Of a stretch of 64,000 nt of DNA, positions 37,001-49,000 are shown piece by piece. Where the stretch lies: assembly GCA_037893245.1 (NCBI GenBank), contig JBAIAA010000095.1:1178001-1242000 (forward strand), read 5' to 3'. The first letter of the stretch is position 1; each line of letters opens with the position of its first letter. Position numbers and translations under genes: made by a program. The stretch is from Crossaster papposus. Taxonomy: Eukaryota; Echinodermata; Asteroidea; Velatida; Solasteridae. The notes beneath the pieces were generated by a model. That model was not told the DNA's origin. It did no database searches and saw only the letters and a list, made by a program, of their open reading frames with translations.

Positions 37001-40000
37001 GAAGACTTTTAAGTTTAGAAAACGAACATCTGGATGTAATTGAGTGGATAACACTCTTCAGCGCACTTGCCAGGGATTAATTCTGCCCACATTTCACCAA
37101 CGAAATCTATAAATTCAGTCTTGGCACTTAGAAACGAAAACGAAAACTCACCGATCACCATTTCTGCGACCGGCTCGGCTACCATTCAGTTGCACGTCCA
37201 CACCGCTGTCCTCGCTCGGGCTTTTGACAAACCCGCCGTAGATCCCCTCCGAGCCGTTTCTACCCGTTTGGCTAATGGTAGGTTCCTCGTGGTGATGCAC
37301 GTCTACTGTGATGGTTTTCTGGCTGGACTGCAGTATTGATTTTGAGGGGGTGATTCTTGACGACTTCTGGTGACTCGACGAGGGTCGGATCAGAGTGAGC
37401 GGGGTGGCATCTATTGCAAAGTCCTGCATACAAAATATACACGCCGTTTAGTGTAATCATCTCTGTTTGTTTCATGTGCTAAAAGACAATATGTGACCCG
37501 CTCCATCGTAATCAGGAATAAGTCGCTGGGGCCGTTTTAGGCAATCGGTCGTTGAAGTGAACGCATGGGTGAAAATCTTGACCAAGTCGTTTTTCTGAAC
37601 ATTGTATTTTTAGAAAGTGTAGTTATCACAGATTATTGTCATTAATGTCTTGTACGTAAAAATAAAAATGAAGAGGATTTGTGTGCGCTGTCCGTATGAT
37701 TTTTGTCAATTTTGTTTATTTGAAAGCTGTTTTTCTCGGAATGTGGATTTGGCAAATAAATATACACATGTCATCTTCATCAGACCACAACTCGTTAACC
37801 TAAGAAGATACACACTTGTGATGGGTATCATTAGAAAGTTTATGAAATTCCCTTTCTCACCATGTGCATATCTCAAAAAGTAATTTTGAGACTTATTCCT
37901 GATTTTGATGGAGTGTGTCACATACGTGACCTGTTCCAACGAAACACGGACAAAGTCGCACAATGTGTTTTAGTACAATGTACTCGTGAAGTCATTTCGG
38001 GGTGGATTTTACCATTTTGAGGTTTCTGGTTTTTCTGAATCACGAACTATTAATCTACAATCTCCCCAAATTTAAACGTAATCCGTCACCCAGAAGTATT
38101 TTTTTTAATTTTTTTTGAGAACCAGTTGTGTATGGAAATAATAGGTTTTGTTTAACTTCAAAGCTGTTTATCGCATAATTAGGTTGTCAGGGTTTTATCA
38201 CTAAATCCTTCCCCCAGGGAGATAGGGTAAGGGTACATATGTAAATGAAACATCATTTTAAAAGTAAGATACACCATTTGCAGATATCAAAAATATTTAC
38301 TACCGAATGATTAAGAAATATCTTACTCATCTGAAAGTAAATAATGATTTTAGGCATCCAGCAAAATGATTGCGCTAGATATCCTGTAATTATTCTGAAA
38401 AATTGATTTTTATAAAGAAAAATTTACGAAAAACCCGACTATGTTAAAAATGGCCCCCAATTTGTCAATCTTTAGTCACATTTCATTTAAAAGCTTTACC
38501 CGCAGATTTCTGGCCAATTTCTGCAGCATTTTTTCTATCTTTTCCAAAACTGTTTTTTCCCCCAATAACATTTTCATATGTTTCATAACATTTTTCTTAT
38601 TTTTTCCCATAGCATTTTCCCTTATTTTCCCCATAATTTCCCTATTTTTTTGGCCGATGCTTACTGGTAGTGAGAAGTCTGGAAGCCCGTTGGCATCTTC
38701 ATTGATCTGTCGGGGGTCAAAGCCGTGAGGCCAACCATCGGGGTCAGAGGTCGTCTGTAAAGGTCAACAAAATTATATCAACAAAATTATATCAACAATG
38801 CTTTTGTCTGTCAGCCTTTGTCTGTCAGCCTTTGTCTGTCAGCCTTTGTCTGTCAGCCTTTGTCTGTCAGCCTTTGTCTGTCAGCCTTTGTCTGTCAGCC
38901 TTTGTCTGTCAGCCTTTGTCTGTCAGCCTTTGTCTGTCAGCCTTTGTCTGTCAGCCTTTGTCTGTCAGCCTTTGTCTGTCAGCCTTTGTCTGTCAGCCTT
39001 TGTCTGTCAGCCTTTGTCTGTCAGCCTTTGTCTGTCAGCCTTTGTCTGTCAGCCTTTGTCTGTCAGCCTTTGTCTGTCAGCCTTTGTCTGTCAGCCTTTG
39101 TCTGTCAGCCTTTGTCTGTCAGCCTTTGTCTGTCAGCCTTTGTCTGTCAGCCTTTGTCTGTCAGCCTTTGTCTGTCAGCCTTTGTCTGTCAGCCTTTGTC
39201 TGTCAGCCTTTGTCTGTCAGCCTTTGTCTGTCAGCCTTTGTCTGTCAGCCTTTGTCTGACAGCCTTTGTCTGTCAGCCTTTGTCTGTCAGCCTTTGTCTG
39301 TCAGCCTTTGTCTGTCAGCCTTTGTCTGTCAGCCTTTGTCTGTCAGCCTTTGTCTGTCAGCCTTTGTCTGTCAGCCTTTGTCTGTCAGCCTTTGTCTGTC
39401 AGCCTTTGTCTGTCAGCCTTTGTCTGACAGCCTTTGTCTGACAGCCTTTGTCTGACAGCCTTTGTCTGACAGCCTTTGTCTGACAGCCTTTGTCTGACAG
39501 CCTTTGTCTGTCAGCCTTTGTCTGTCAGCCTTTGTCTGTCAGCCTTTGTCTGTCAGCCTTTGTCTGTCAGCCTTTGTCTGTCAGCCTTTGTCTGTCAGCC
39601 TTTGTCTGTCAGCCTTTGTCTGTCAGCCTTTGTCTGTCAGCCTTTGTCTGTCAGCCTTTGTCTGTCAGCCTTTGTCTGTCAGCCTTTGTCTGTCAGCCTT
39701 TGTCTGTCAGCCTTTGTCTGTCAGCCTTTGTCTGTCAGCCTTTGTCTGTCAGCCTTTGTCTGTCAGCCTTTGTCTGTCAGCCTTTGTCTGTCAGCCTTTG
39801 TCTGTCAGCCTTTGTCTGTCAGCCTTTGTCTGTCAGCCTTTGTCTGTCAGCCTTTGTCTGTCAGCCTTTGTCTGTCAGCCTTTGTCTGTCAGCCTTTGTC
39901 TGTCAGCCTTTGTCTGTCAGCCTTTGTCTGTCAGCCTTTGTCTGTCAGCCTTTGTCTGTCAGCCTTTGTCTGTCAGCCTTTGTCTGTCAGCCTTTGTCTG

Positions 40001-43000
40001 TCAGCCTTTGTCTGTCAGCCTTTGTCTGTCAGCCTTTGTCTGTCAGCCTTTGTCTGTCAGCCTTTGTCTGTCAGCCTTTGTCTGTCAGCCTTTGTCTGTC
40101 AGCCTTTGTCTGTCAGCCTTTGTCTGTCAGCCTTTGTCTGTCAGCCTTTGTCTGTCAGCCTTTGTCTGTCAGCCTTTGTCTGTCAGCCTTTGTCTGTCAG
40201 CCTTCGTCTGTCAGCCTTCGTCTGTCAGCCTTCGTCTGTCAGCCTTCGTCTGTCAGCCTTCGTCTGTCAGCCTTCGTCTGTCAGCCTTCGTCTGTCAGCC
40301 TTCGTCTGTCAGCCTTCGTCTGTCAGCCTTCGTCTGTCAGCCTTCGTCTGTCAGCCTTCGTCTGTCAGCCTTCGTCTGTCAGCCTTCGTCTGTCAGCCTT
40401 CGTCTGTCAGCCTTCGTCTGTCAGCCTTCGTCTGTCAGCCTTCGTCTGTCAGCCTTCGTCCGTCAGCCTTCGTCCGTCAGCCTTCGTCCGTCAGCCTTCG
40501 TCCGTCAGCCTTCGTCCGTCAGCCTTCGTCCGTCAGCCTTCGTCCGTCAGCCTTCGTCCGTCAGCCTTCGTCCGTCAGCCTTCGTCCGTCAGCCTTCGTC
40601 CGTCAGCCTTCGTCCGTCAGCCTTCGTCCGTCAGCCTTCGTCCGTCAGCCTTTGTCCGTCAGCCTTTGTCCGTCAGCCTTTGTCCGTCAGCCTTTGTCCG
40701 TCAGCCTTTGTCCGTCAGCCTTTGTCCGTCAGCCTTTGTCCGTCAGCCTTTGTCCGTCAGCCTTTGTCCGTCAGCCTTTGTCCGTCAGCTTTTGTCCGTC
40801 AGCTTTTGTCTGTCAGCTTTTGTCTGTCAGCTTTTGTCTGTCAGCTTTTGTCTGTCAGCTTTTGTCTGTCAGCTTTTGTCTGGCAACTTTTGTCTGGCAA
40901 CTTTTGTCTTGTAACTTTTGTCTTGTAACTTTTTATTTCCAGCTTTTCTCTTGCAACTTTTCTCTTGCAACTTTTCTCTTGCAACTTTTCTCTTGCAACT
41001 TTTCTCCTTGCAACTTTTCTCCTTGCAACTTTTCTCCTTGCAACTTTTCTCTTGCAACTTTTCTCTTGCAACTTTTCCCTTGCAAATTTTCTCTTGCAAC
41101 TTTTCTTTTGTTTTGTTGATTTTGTGAAACAATTGTTTATAGAACAATACGCTTTTCTAAACTTCAAAGCTGTTTATCTCATAATTAGGTTGTCAGGGTT
41201 TTATCACTAAATCCTTCCCACAGGGGAGATAGGGTGGAGGGTACATATGTAAATGATACATCATTTTAAAGCTGAGAACCTAAGAAATTTGAAAAATAAA
41301 AAATTTAAAAAAATTTAAAATTGTAAACTTTGTCCAGGTTTCGTTGGAGAAGGTCACAAATGCACTCGAACGTACCTTGACAAAGGGTGGTAATTGTGCA
41401 GGGACATGTGGCGGCGTGATTGGCCGAGAGTCGATGGAGCTGGATGAGTAATGACTGCTGCTTGAAAACGTGTCTCCAAACAAACTCTCTCTCTCATTCA
41501 TAAAATGGCCTTGTTGTCTAGCCTATAGTAAAAAAGGCGGGAAAAATGTTAAAGGTAGTATACACCATTTGCAGATATCGAAAAAAAATAATACCGAATT
41601 ATTAAGAAATATCTTACTAAATTTTAAAGTAAATAATGATTCTAGGCAACCAGCAAAATGATTGCGCTAGATATCCTGTAATGATTCTGAAAAATAGAAT
41701 TCTATAAAGATAAATTTGCGATCTTCGTCCAGCAATCGCCAAAAAACACCAATAACATAAAAATAACTGCTCGACGCCAGTTGAAAACAAAAGCTGTTTT
41801 TCGTACTTTTCTCGGCATCCATGATTGTAAAACTTCGGACAGGTCAATTAAACGATATTTACTATAAAATACAACCCCCCAAATGCACTCATTCATTATA
41901 ATTTAAGCAATTACCAATGGTGTATACTACCTTTAAGAGCCAGACACTGGATATCTTTAAAGGTAGGATACACCATTTGCAGATATCGAAAAAATTATTA
42001 GAAAATATCTTACTTATTTGAAAGTAAATAATGATTGTAGGTATTCAGCAAAATAATTTCACTAGATATCAAGTAATGGTTTCGAAAACAAAATATTATT
42101 TTTAAAAAAAATTACAATCGCCGGACGCGATTGCGAAAAAAGAAAAAGAAGTTAACATAAGAACCACAAATGCCTTTTTTCTTGCTTTTCTCAACATCTA
42201 TGATTGTAAAACGTTGGACAGGTCAGTTTAATAAACAATATTTACTATAAAATACAACCCCCCCAAATCCACCCAGTCATGATAATTCAAACAATTATCA
42301 AGGACGTATACACGCTAAGTTTTCCACAGATTCAAAACGGATGACGCATAAACACGTCACAAGCAAGGCCGGAAATGTCCGTCAGCAGCGAGCAAGGCCA
42401 GAAATGCGTGGGTGTGCTTCCCGGTACCATCGGCCTGAACCCGCCTCGGATCGAGTTTCGTTAAAAATAATCTCGCGCCTCGGCTCGGTGATGTTAAAAT
42501 AATCCCGGCGCGAACGAGGTAAAATCGCTATACTGAATGATCGATATACCAAACAAAATCTGTGAATCCTGTGATGTTTGTTATTGCCGGCGGCATTCCA
42601 AAGTACATGTACTTGAAATATAATACCACTCTATTTTCAACATGGGCCCTTTTACACATGTACAAATGGCATACTTAAATCTTACCCCTTGAAGGGTCAT
42701 AGGTCAAGAAAGGTCACCACTAAAGTTCAGTTTGGCAAGATCTGGAAATAACCCCAGTGACACTTGGTTCGGTTTGTGTAAATAAATCCCACACTGCACT
42801 GCCTACATTCTAGTAGTACTTTATTGACCTGCTCCAACGAAACCAGGACAAAGTTGACGATTTCTTTTGGGGGGATTTTGCTTTTTTCCTCAATTCTCTA
42901 GGTTCTCAGCTTTAAAATGATGTATCATTTACATATGTACCCTTACCCTATCTCCCCTGTAGGAAGGATTTAGTGATAAAACCCTGACAACCTAATTATG

Positions 43001-46000
43001 AGATAAACAGCTTTGAAGTTCAGAAAAGTGTATTCTTTCTATACACAATTGTTTCACAAAATCAACAAAAAAACACACTTCTGGGTGATGGATTATGTTC
43101 AAATTTGGGGAGATTGTAGATTAATAGTTCGTGATTCAGAAAAACACAAAACCTAAAAATGATAAAATCCACCCCGAAATGACTTCACGAGTACATTGTA
43201 ATAAAACACATTGTGCGACTTTGTCCGGGTTTCATTGGAACAGGTCACATTTGTACTTTGCGGTTCTCCTAAGAATGTGCTATACATGCACTGCAGGTAC
43301 TAAAACTTCATTCTTTTTTGAAACAGCCCATTCATTTTTTAAAATTTTTGTTATATTAAAAATCCTGCCTTCGGGAAAGAATAATGTAAATTTGTTCTGA
43401 AATTTGTTTAATATTTTAGTTTTCTCTTCTAAAATGGCGTTATTTGTTTCATAATCCAATGAATTGAAAAACGCTGGCCTTAACACCCCATTAAAATGAT
43501 TTAGTACAGCTTGCTGAAATTCAGAAGAAGAAAAACTAAATCAAGAAATATAGGCGATTTCATATGAACAGTTGATTTTTAAGAAAAATAGATACGTACG
43601 TGCATGTAAAGAAATTGTGTTTCGTGTTTCTAAATTTGGTACCCTGTGGAGACCTGAACACAATGTGGACAATGGGAGTGAAAAGGTCTCCACAGGGTAA
43701 TTTCTATAGATGAATAGGTCTACACAAGAAATTTCACAAAATATATATTTTGTTATTTTACTCAAATACTTAAAAACTAGGGTTAGGGTTAGGGTTAGTT
43801 TTGGGGTTAGGGTATAATATATAATATAGGGTATATTGGGTCGAAATTTCAACTTGGGAAATTAATTGTGGTTGAAATAAGAGCATTTTCAAAAACGTGC
43901 TCGACTTTCTAACCATTTTGTATACGAGAACAAAGAGATGTCTCCACAACAGGTTTTTTTTAAAGGCTTTCCACTAGTTTCCCAAAAAGTGTGATATCGA
44001 CACAGTTGAAATGTCAACAAGCTTAAAGTTTTGAACGTCGTTCCTTAAATGTTGATGTCATTCGAATTGAACAAAATTCATGTCAACAAACGATCCCACA
44101 TGTACGTGGCACGTGTACGTGGCAATTGAAAAGAATAATATCAATAGCACTGAAAAGGTCACAATGGCAAACAAAAACTGGCACAGAGTAATCGGATTGG
44201 CAACAGCTGGTCAAGAACAATAGCTCGTCAGGCCGCAGACACCGTCAGATTATTAAATATTCTGAATTATTGTCTGTATGGTCAGACCACTAAAGCAACA
44301 CTTTGTATTAACCTTAAATCCCTTCACTTGTTGTCTTACACATAACCTGAATCCTGTAAAATTCTTCTAATTCCAAAGTGTTAAAGGTAGGATACACCAT
44401 TTGTGACCGGCTCTACAAAAAGGTTATAATATACATGGTTATATACATGTACATGGTTGGAAAGCCCACAACGTAAGCTTTCATTTGGTATATAATAGAG
44501 CTCCATAGCCCCTCTCATTTTGAAGATATGACGTGTTTACATATTGATTACTTCCTTGGAGTTCAAATTACACAACTGAGAAAACGGGCTTTGAAATAGC
44601 CGGCTCTGTTGTACAACACAACGATGCACACAAACTGTAAATTTTTTCAACTTTATTTATCCGGCGCCGGAGGACGTATATAAACAATTTTTTTCCCCAG
44701 ATTCAAAACGGATGACGTATAAACACGCCACGAGCAAGGCCGTAAATGTCTGTCAGCAGCGAGCAAGGCCAGAAATGGGTAGGTGTGCTTCCCGGTACTA
44801 TCTGCCTGAACCTGCTTTGGATCGAGTTTCGTTAAAAATAATCCCGCCCCTCGGCTCGATGATGTTAAAATAATCCTGGCGCGAACTGGTTAATAGCAAA
44901 GACCAATTTCAATCATTTTTGTTTCTTTAGACGTTTAGAAGAATATGCTCTTAACACATAATGTACCCGCTCCAGGAAAAGGTGACAAAGTCGCGCTATG
45001 CATTTATGAGTAATGGCCTGTTAAAGTTAATAGGGTAAATATTATTGTCAACATTCGATTTTCATTTTTTGTCTTAAATGACATCTTTAATATCCAAAGT
45101 TTCAGATTTAATTAACAAAAAGCTGGAATTCGATAAATAAAGTGAAACAAAACCCTTTAAGAGTGCATGGTTCCAATGTATTGTCTTAATGTTGTTCGAA
45201 GCCCGTTTTCTCAGTTGTGTATTTTGAATTCGTCAAAACAAACGTCATATCACCAGAACGGGAGGGGCTATGGAGCTGTACTATGTACCAAATGAAAGCT
45301 TATATCCTGGACTTTTCAATCATGTATGAAAAACTAACCTTCATAGACTCAACCTCTCTCTTCAGAACCAACGAATCAAACTGGTCGATATCCCGCGGAA
45401 ACACAAAACTACGAATCTCGGAGAATAACGAAAACTGTAAAAAACAAAACGCACACACACACAATGAGAAATATAATCAAAAACGTATTTAAATAAATTC
45501 AAACTCCAGATTTTAAATAGAAGTTTGAAAAAATTGTATTGAATTTAGTGAATTAAAAAGTAGAATACACCATTTGCAGATATCAAAAAATTTAACTACT
45601 GAATTATTAGGAAATATCTTATTTATTTGAGAGTAAATAATGATTCTAGGCATCCAGCAAAAGGAATGCGCTAGATATCCTGTAATTGTTCGGAAAAATG
45701 AATTTTATTTAAAAAAATCACGATCGCCGAATGGCGATCGCGAAAAAAACAAGAACAACAAAAGAACCACTGCCCGACGACGGTTGAAAACGAACACCGT
45801 TTTTTTTGCTTTCCATCATTGTAAAACTTCGGACAGGTCAGTTAAACGATATTTACTATAAAATACAACCCCCCCCAAATCCACCCATTCATGATAACTC
45901 AAACAATTACAATGGTGTATCGTACCTTTAATACACAAATAAACCGCAAGGGAAACTGACTAGGTAAATTTGCATACATTTCAAAGTGAACAAAGAAATT

Positions 46001-49000
46001 GGCAAGGCAGGACTCGAACCTGCTACCTACGGAATAACGGACGAGCGCTCTACCAACTGAGCTATCTTGCCCTATGTCGGCGGTCTCCCAAATTGTCAGT
46101 ATCTTTGTTCGTTATGGTTTATTAATGTGTATTATAAGATAAAAAGTTGTATCGTCATTGAGTGATCTCCACAATGTCGCTTCCCAGGTTGTATCGGAAA
46201 ATTAGGCGTGATCCCTGGCCACACCGCAATCTGGTGTTTATGACTTCAGACTAGCGCCCTTGAACAAAGATACTGACAATTTGGGAGACCACCAACATAG
46301 GGCAAGATAGCTCAGTTGGTAGAGCGCCGGTCGGGTATTAAGAAGGTCGCAGGTTTAAGTCCCGCCTTGCCAATTTCTTTGTTCACTTTGAAATTTAAAA
46401 TTTACTTTGAAAAATCTGACGGGACTTTTTAGGTCAGAGGTAAATGTAGGCCTTAACCCTCCTATATACATATAGGGCAGTTGCCATAGAATTGTCTGAC
46501 CTTTCAAAACCTTTCAAGTTTTCTGGACTGAAAGGTTTTGAAAGGTGAGAAAAATGTCTGACAAAAGAAACCTATGAAAGATTTTAAAAGGTAAAACAAC
46601 TCTCTAAACAAACTGGTGTAAGACAAAAAATATCTTTCAAGTTTCTTGGACTGAAATGTTTTGAAAGGCGAGAAAACTGTCTGACAAAAGAAACCTATGA
46701 AAGATTTTGAAAGGTAAAACAACTCTCTAAACAAACTGGTGTAAGACAAAAAAATACCTTTCAAGTTTCTTGGACTGAAATGTTTTGAAAGGTGAGAAAA
46801 CTGTCTGACAAAAGAAACCTATGAAAGATTTTGAAAGGTAAAACAACTCTCTAAACAAACTGGTGTAAGACAAAAAATACCTTTCAAGTTTCTTGGACTG
46901 AAATGTTTTGAAAGGCGAGAAAACTGTCTGACAAAAGAAAGCTATGAAAGATTTTGAAAGGTAAAACAACTTTCTGAACAAACTGGTGTGAGGAAAAAAA
47001 TACCTTTTCAAAAGGTTTTGAAAGGTGTAGTAGTGCAGTAGCAACAAATTCTGGAGCGTTTTGAAAGGTTCATACTTATTTACAGCCATTTTGTCAAGTA
47101 AGCAGATTTTGAAAGGTTTTGGAAGGTAAAACCATAGGAGGGTTAAACTTTTTGTTATAAGCCCACCTTTGCATGCGTGTTTAGCAGCTCAAATAGAGCC
47201 ATGACTAAGGCGTCTACGTTGATGGTCCCGTTCTGATACTCGCCGAGATAATACATCATGGTTCCCCGCTCGTTCTCGTTCAGTAGGTGTCGGGCCTGAT
47301 CTTCAATCATGCCCCAGGCCTGGGTGCCCGTCCCCAGCGAGGAGTTGTACATGACTTGCGTGCCGGCGATACCCCTGGTAAAGTTTGACGACTGTTGAGA
47401 CAAAACAAAAAACACACAAAACATGATATGTGACCCGTTCCAACGAAACCCGGACAACGTCGCACAATGTGTCTTATTACAATGTACTCGTTGAAGTCAT
47501 TTCGGGGTGGATTTTACCATTTTGAGGTTTTGGGTTTTCCTGAACCACAAACTATTAATCTACATGTACAATCTCCCCAATTTTGAATAGAATCCGTCAC
47601 CCCGAAGTGTGTTTTTTTGTCGATTTTGTAAAACAATTGTGTACAGAAATAATACGCTTTTCTGAGCTTCAAAGCTGTTTATCTCATAATTAGCTTGTCA
47701 GGGTTTTATCACTTAATCCTTCCCCACGGGGAGGGTGGGGGTACATATGAAAATGATATCTCATTTTAAAGCTCAGAATCTAAATAATTTGAAAAAAAGC
47801 AAAATCTAAAAAACGAAAATTGTCAATGAATTTATAATTATAATGAATGGGTAGAATTTGGGGGTTGTATTTTATAGTAAATATCGTTTAACTGACCTGT
47901 CCCAAGTTTTACAATCATGGATGCCGAGAAAAGCACGAAAAACAGCGTTTGTTTTTAACCTGCGTCGAGAAGTTATTCTTATGTTATTTGTGTTTTTTTT
48001 GCGATCGCCGTCCAGCGATCGCGAATTTTTCTCTATAAAATTACATTTTTGGGAATAATTACAGGATATCTAGTGCAATCATTTTGCTGGATGCCTAGAA
48101 TCATTATTTACTTTCAAATGAGTAAGATATTTCCTAATAATTCAGTAGTAAATATTTTCGAATATTTTTTAAATGTAGGATTTACACTAGATTATCCTGT
48201 AATTGTTCCTAAAAATTTGAATTTTATATTTTTGTATTTCTCGGCATCCATGATCATAAAACTTCGGACAGGTCAGTTAAACGATATTCACTATAAAATA
48301 CAACCTCCTGAAAATTCAATTTTTCAGAATAATTACAGGATATTTATTGCAATCATTTCGCTGGATGCCTAGAATCATTATTTACTTTCAGATGAGTAAG
48401 ATATTTCTTAATAATTCGGTAGTAAATCTTTTCGATATTTACAAATGGTGTATCTTACCTTTAAAATGAATGGAAAAACAAAATAGGAAAAAAAATAGGA
48501 AAAATTTACCAATCGACGAAAACTTACTGATACATTCCTATTCATCTGACCCCCATTGAGTACGTTGCCACCGTTGCTATTATACGCCAGCCCGCCTTCC
48601 CCACCATTGACCACGCTGGTGGGTCTGGCCACCTGACTGGACAGGTCCGACACCTCGTCTCCAGTGATCCACTGCGTGCGGTCGATGGTGGTGCGGGCGT
48701 AGGGCAGCTTGCCTACGTCCTTGATGGTCATCATCATGAGCTTGGAAGACTTGAGAATGGTGACTGCCTCCTGGTGGTTGATGTCTAAGAAGTTCTCTCC
48801 ATTCACGTCCAGGATCTGATCCCCGACCTGCGGACGAGCGTAACCGTGTGAATAAGCCAGTTCAAAATCCAACTGTGCATGTGCACAACAATACTCGAAC
48901 AATGTTTCTCTCGAGAACACTTGTAAGGCTATGGGAGATGTGGTATTAAACCAAATCTTCATTCTGTGCAATATTTTCTGTAAACTGGAAGACGCCGGAA

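Noticed and set aside
36572..37054. ORFs with repeats of RSQV, TCDR or GLVT
   Set aside because: Shadows of the 12-bp minisatellite in whirlin intron 9.
38798..41119. ORFs of 153-547 codons with repeating VCQPLSVSLCLSAF
   Set aside because: Stop-free reading of a 14-bp tandem repeat in all three plus frames, inside an intron of whirlin on the other strand.
45999..46372. Two tRNA genes
   Set aside because: A and B boxes and acceptor pairs exist, but the anticodon stem does not form in either copy and they sit in the arms of a fold-back.
46504..47089. Minus-strand ORFs with SKSFIGFFCQT repeats
   Set aside because: Shadow of the 124-bp inner units of family L.
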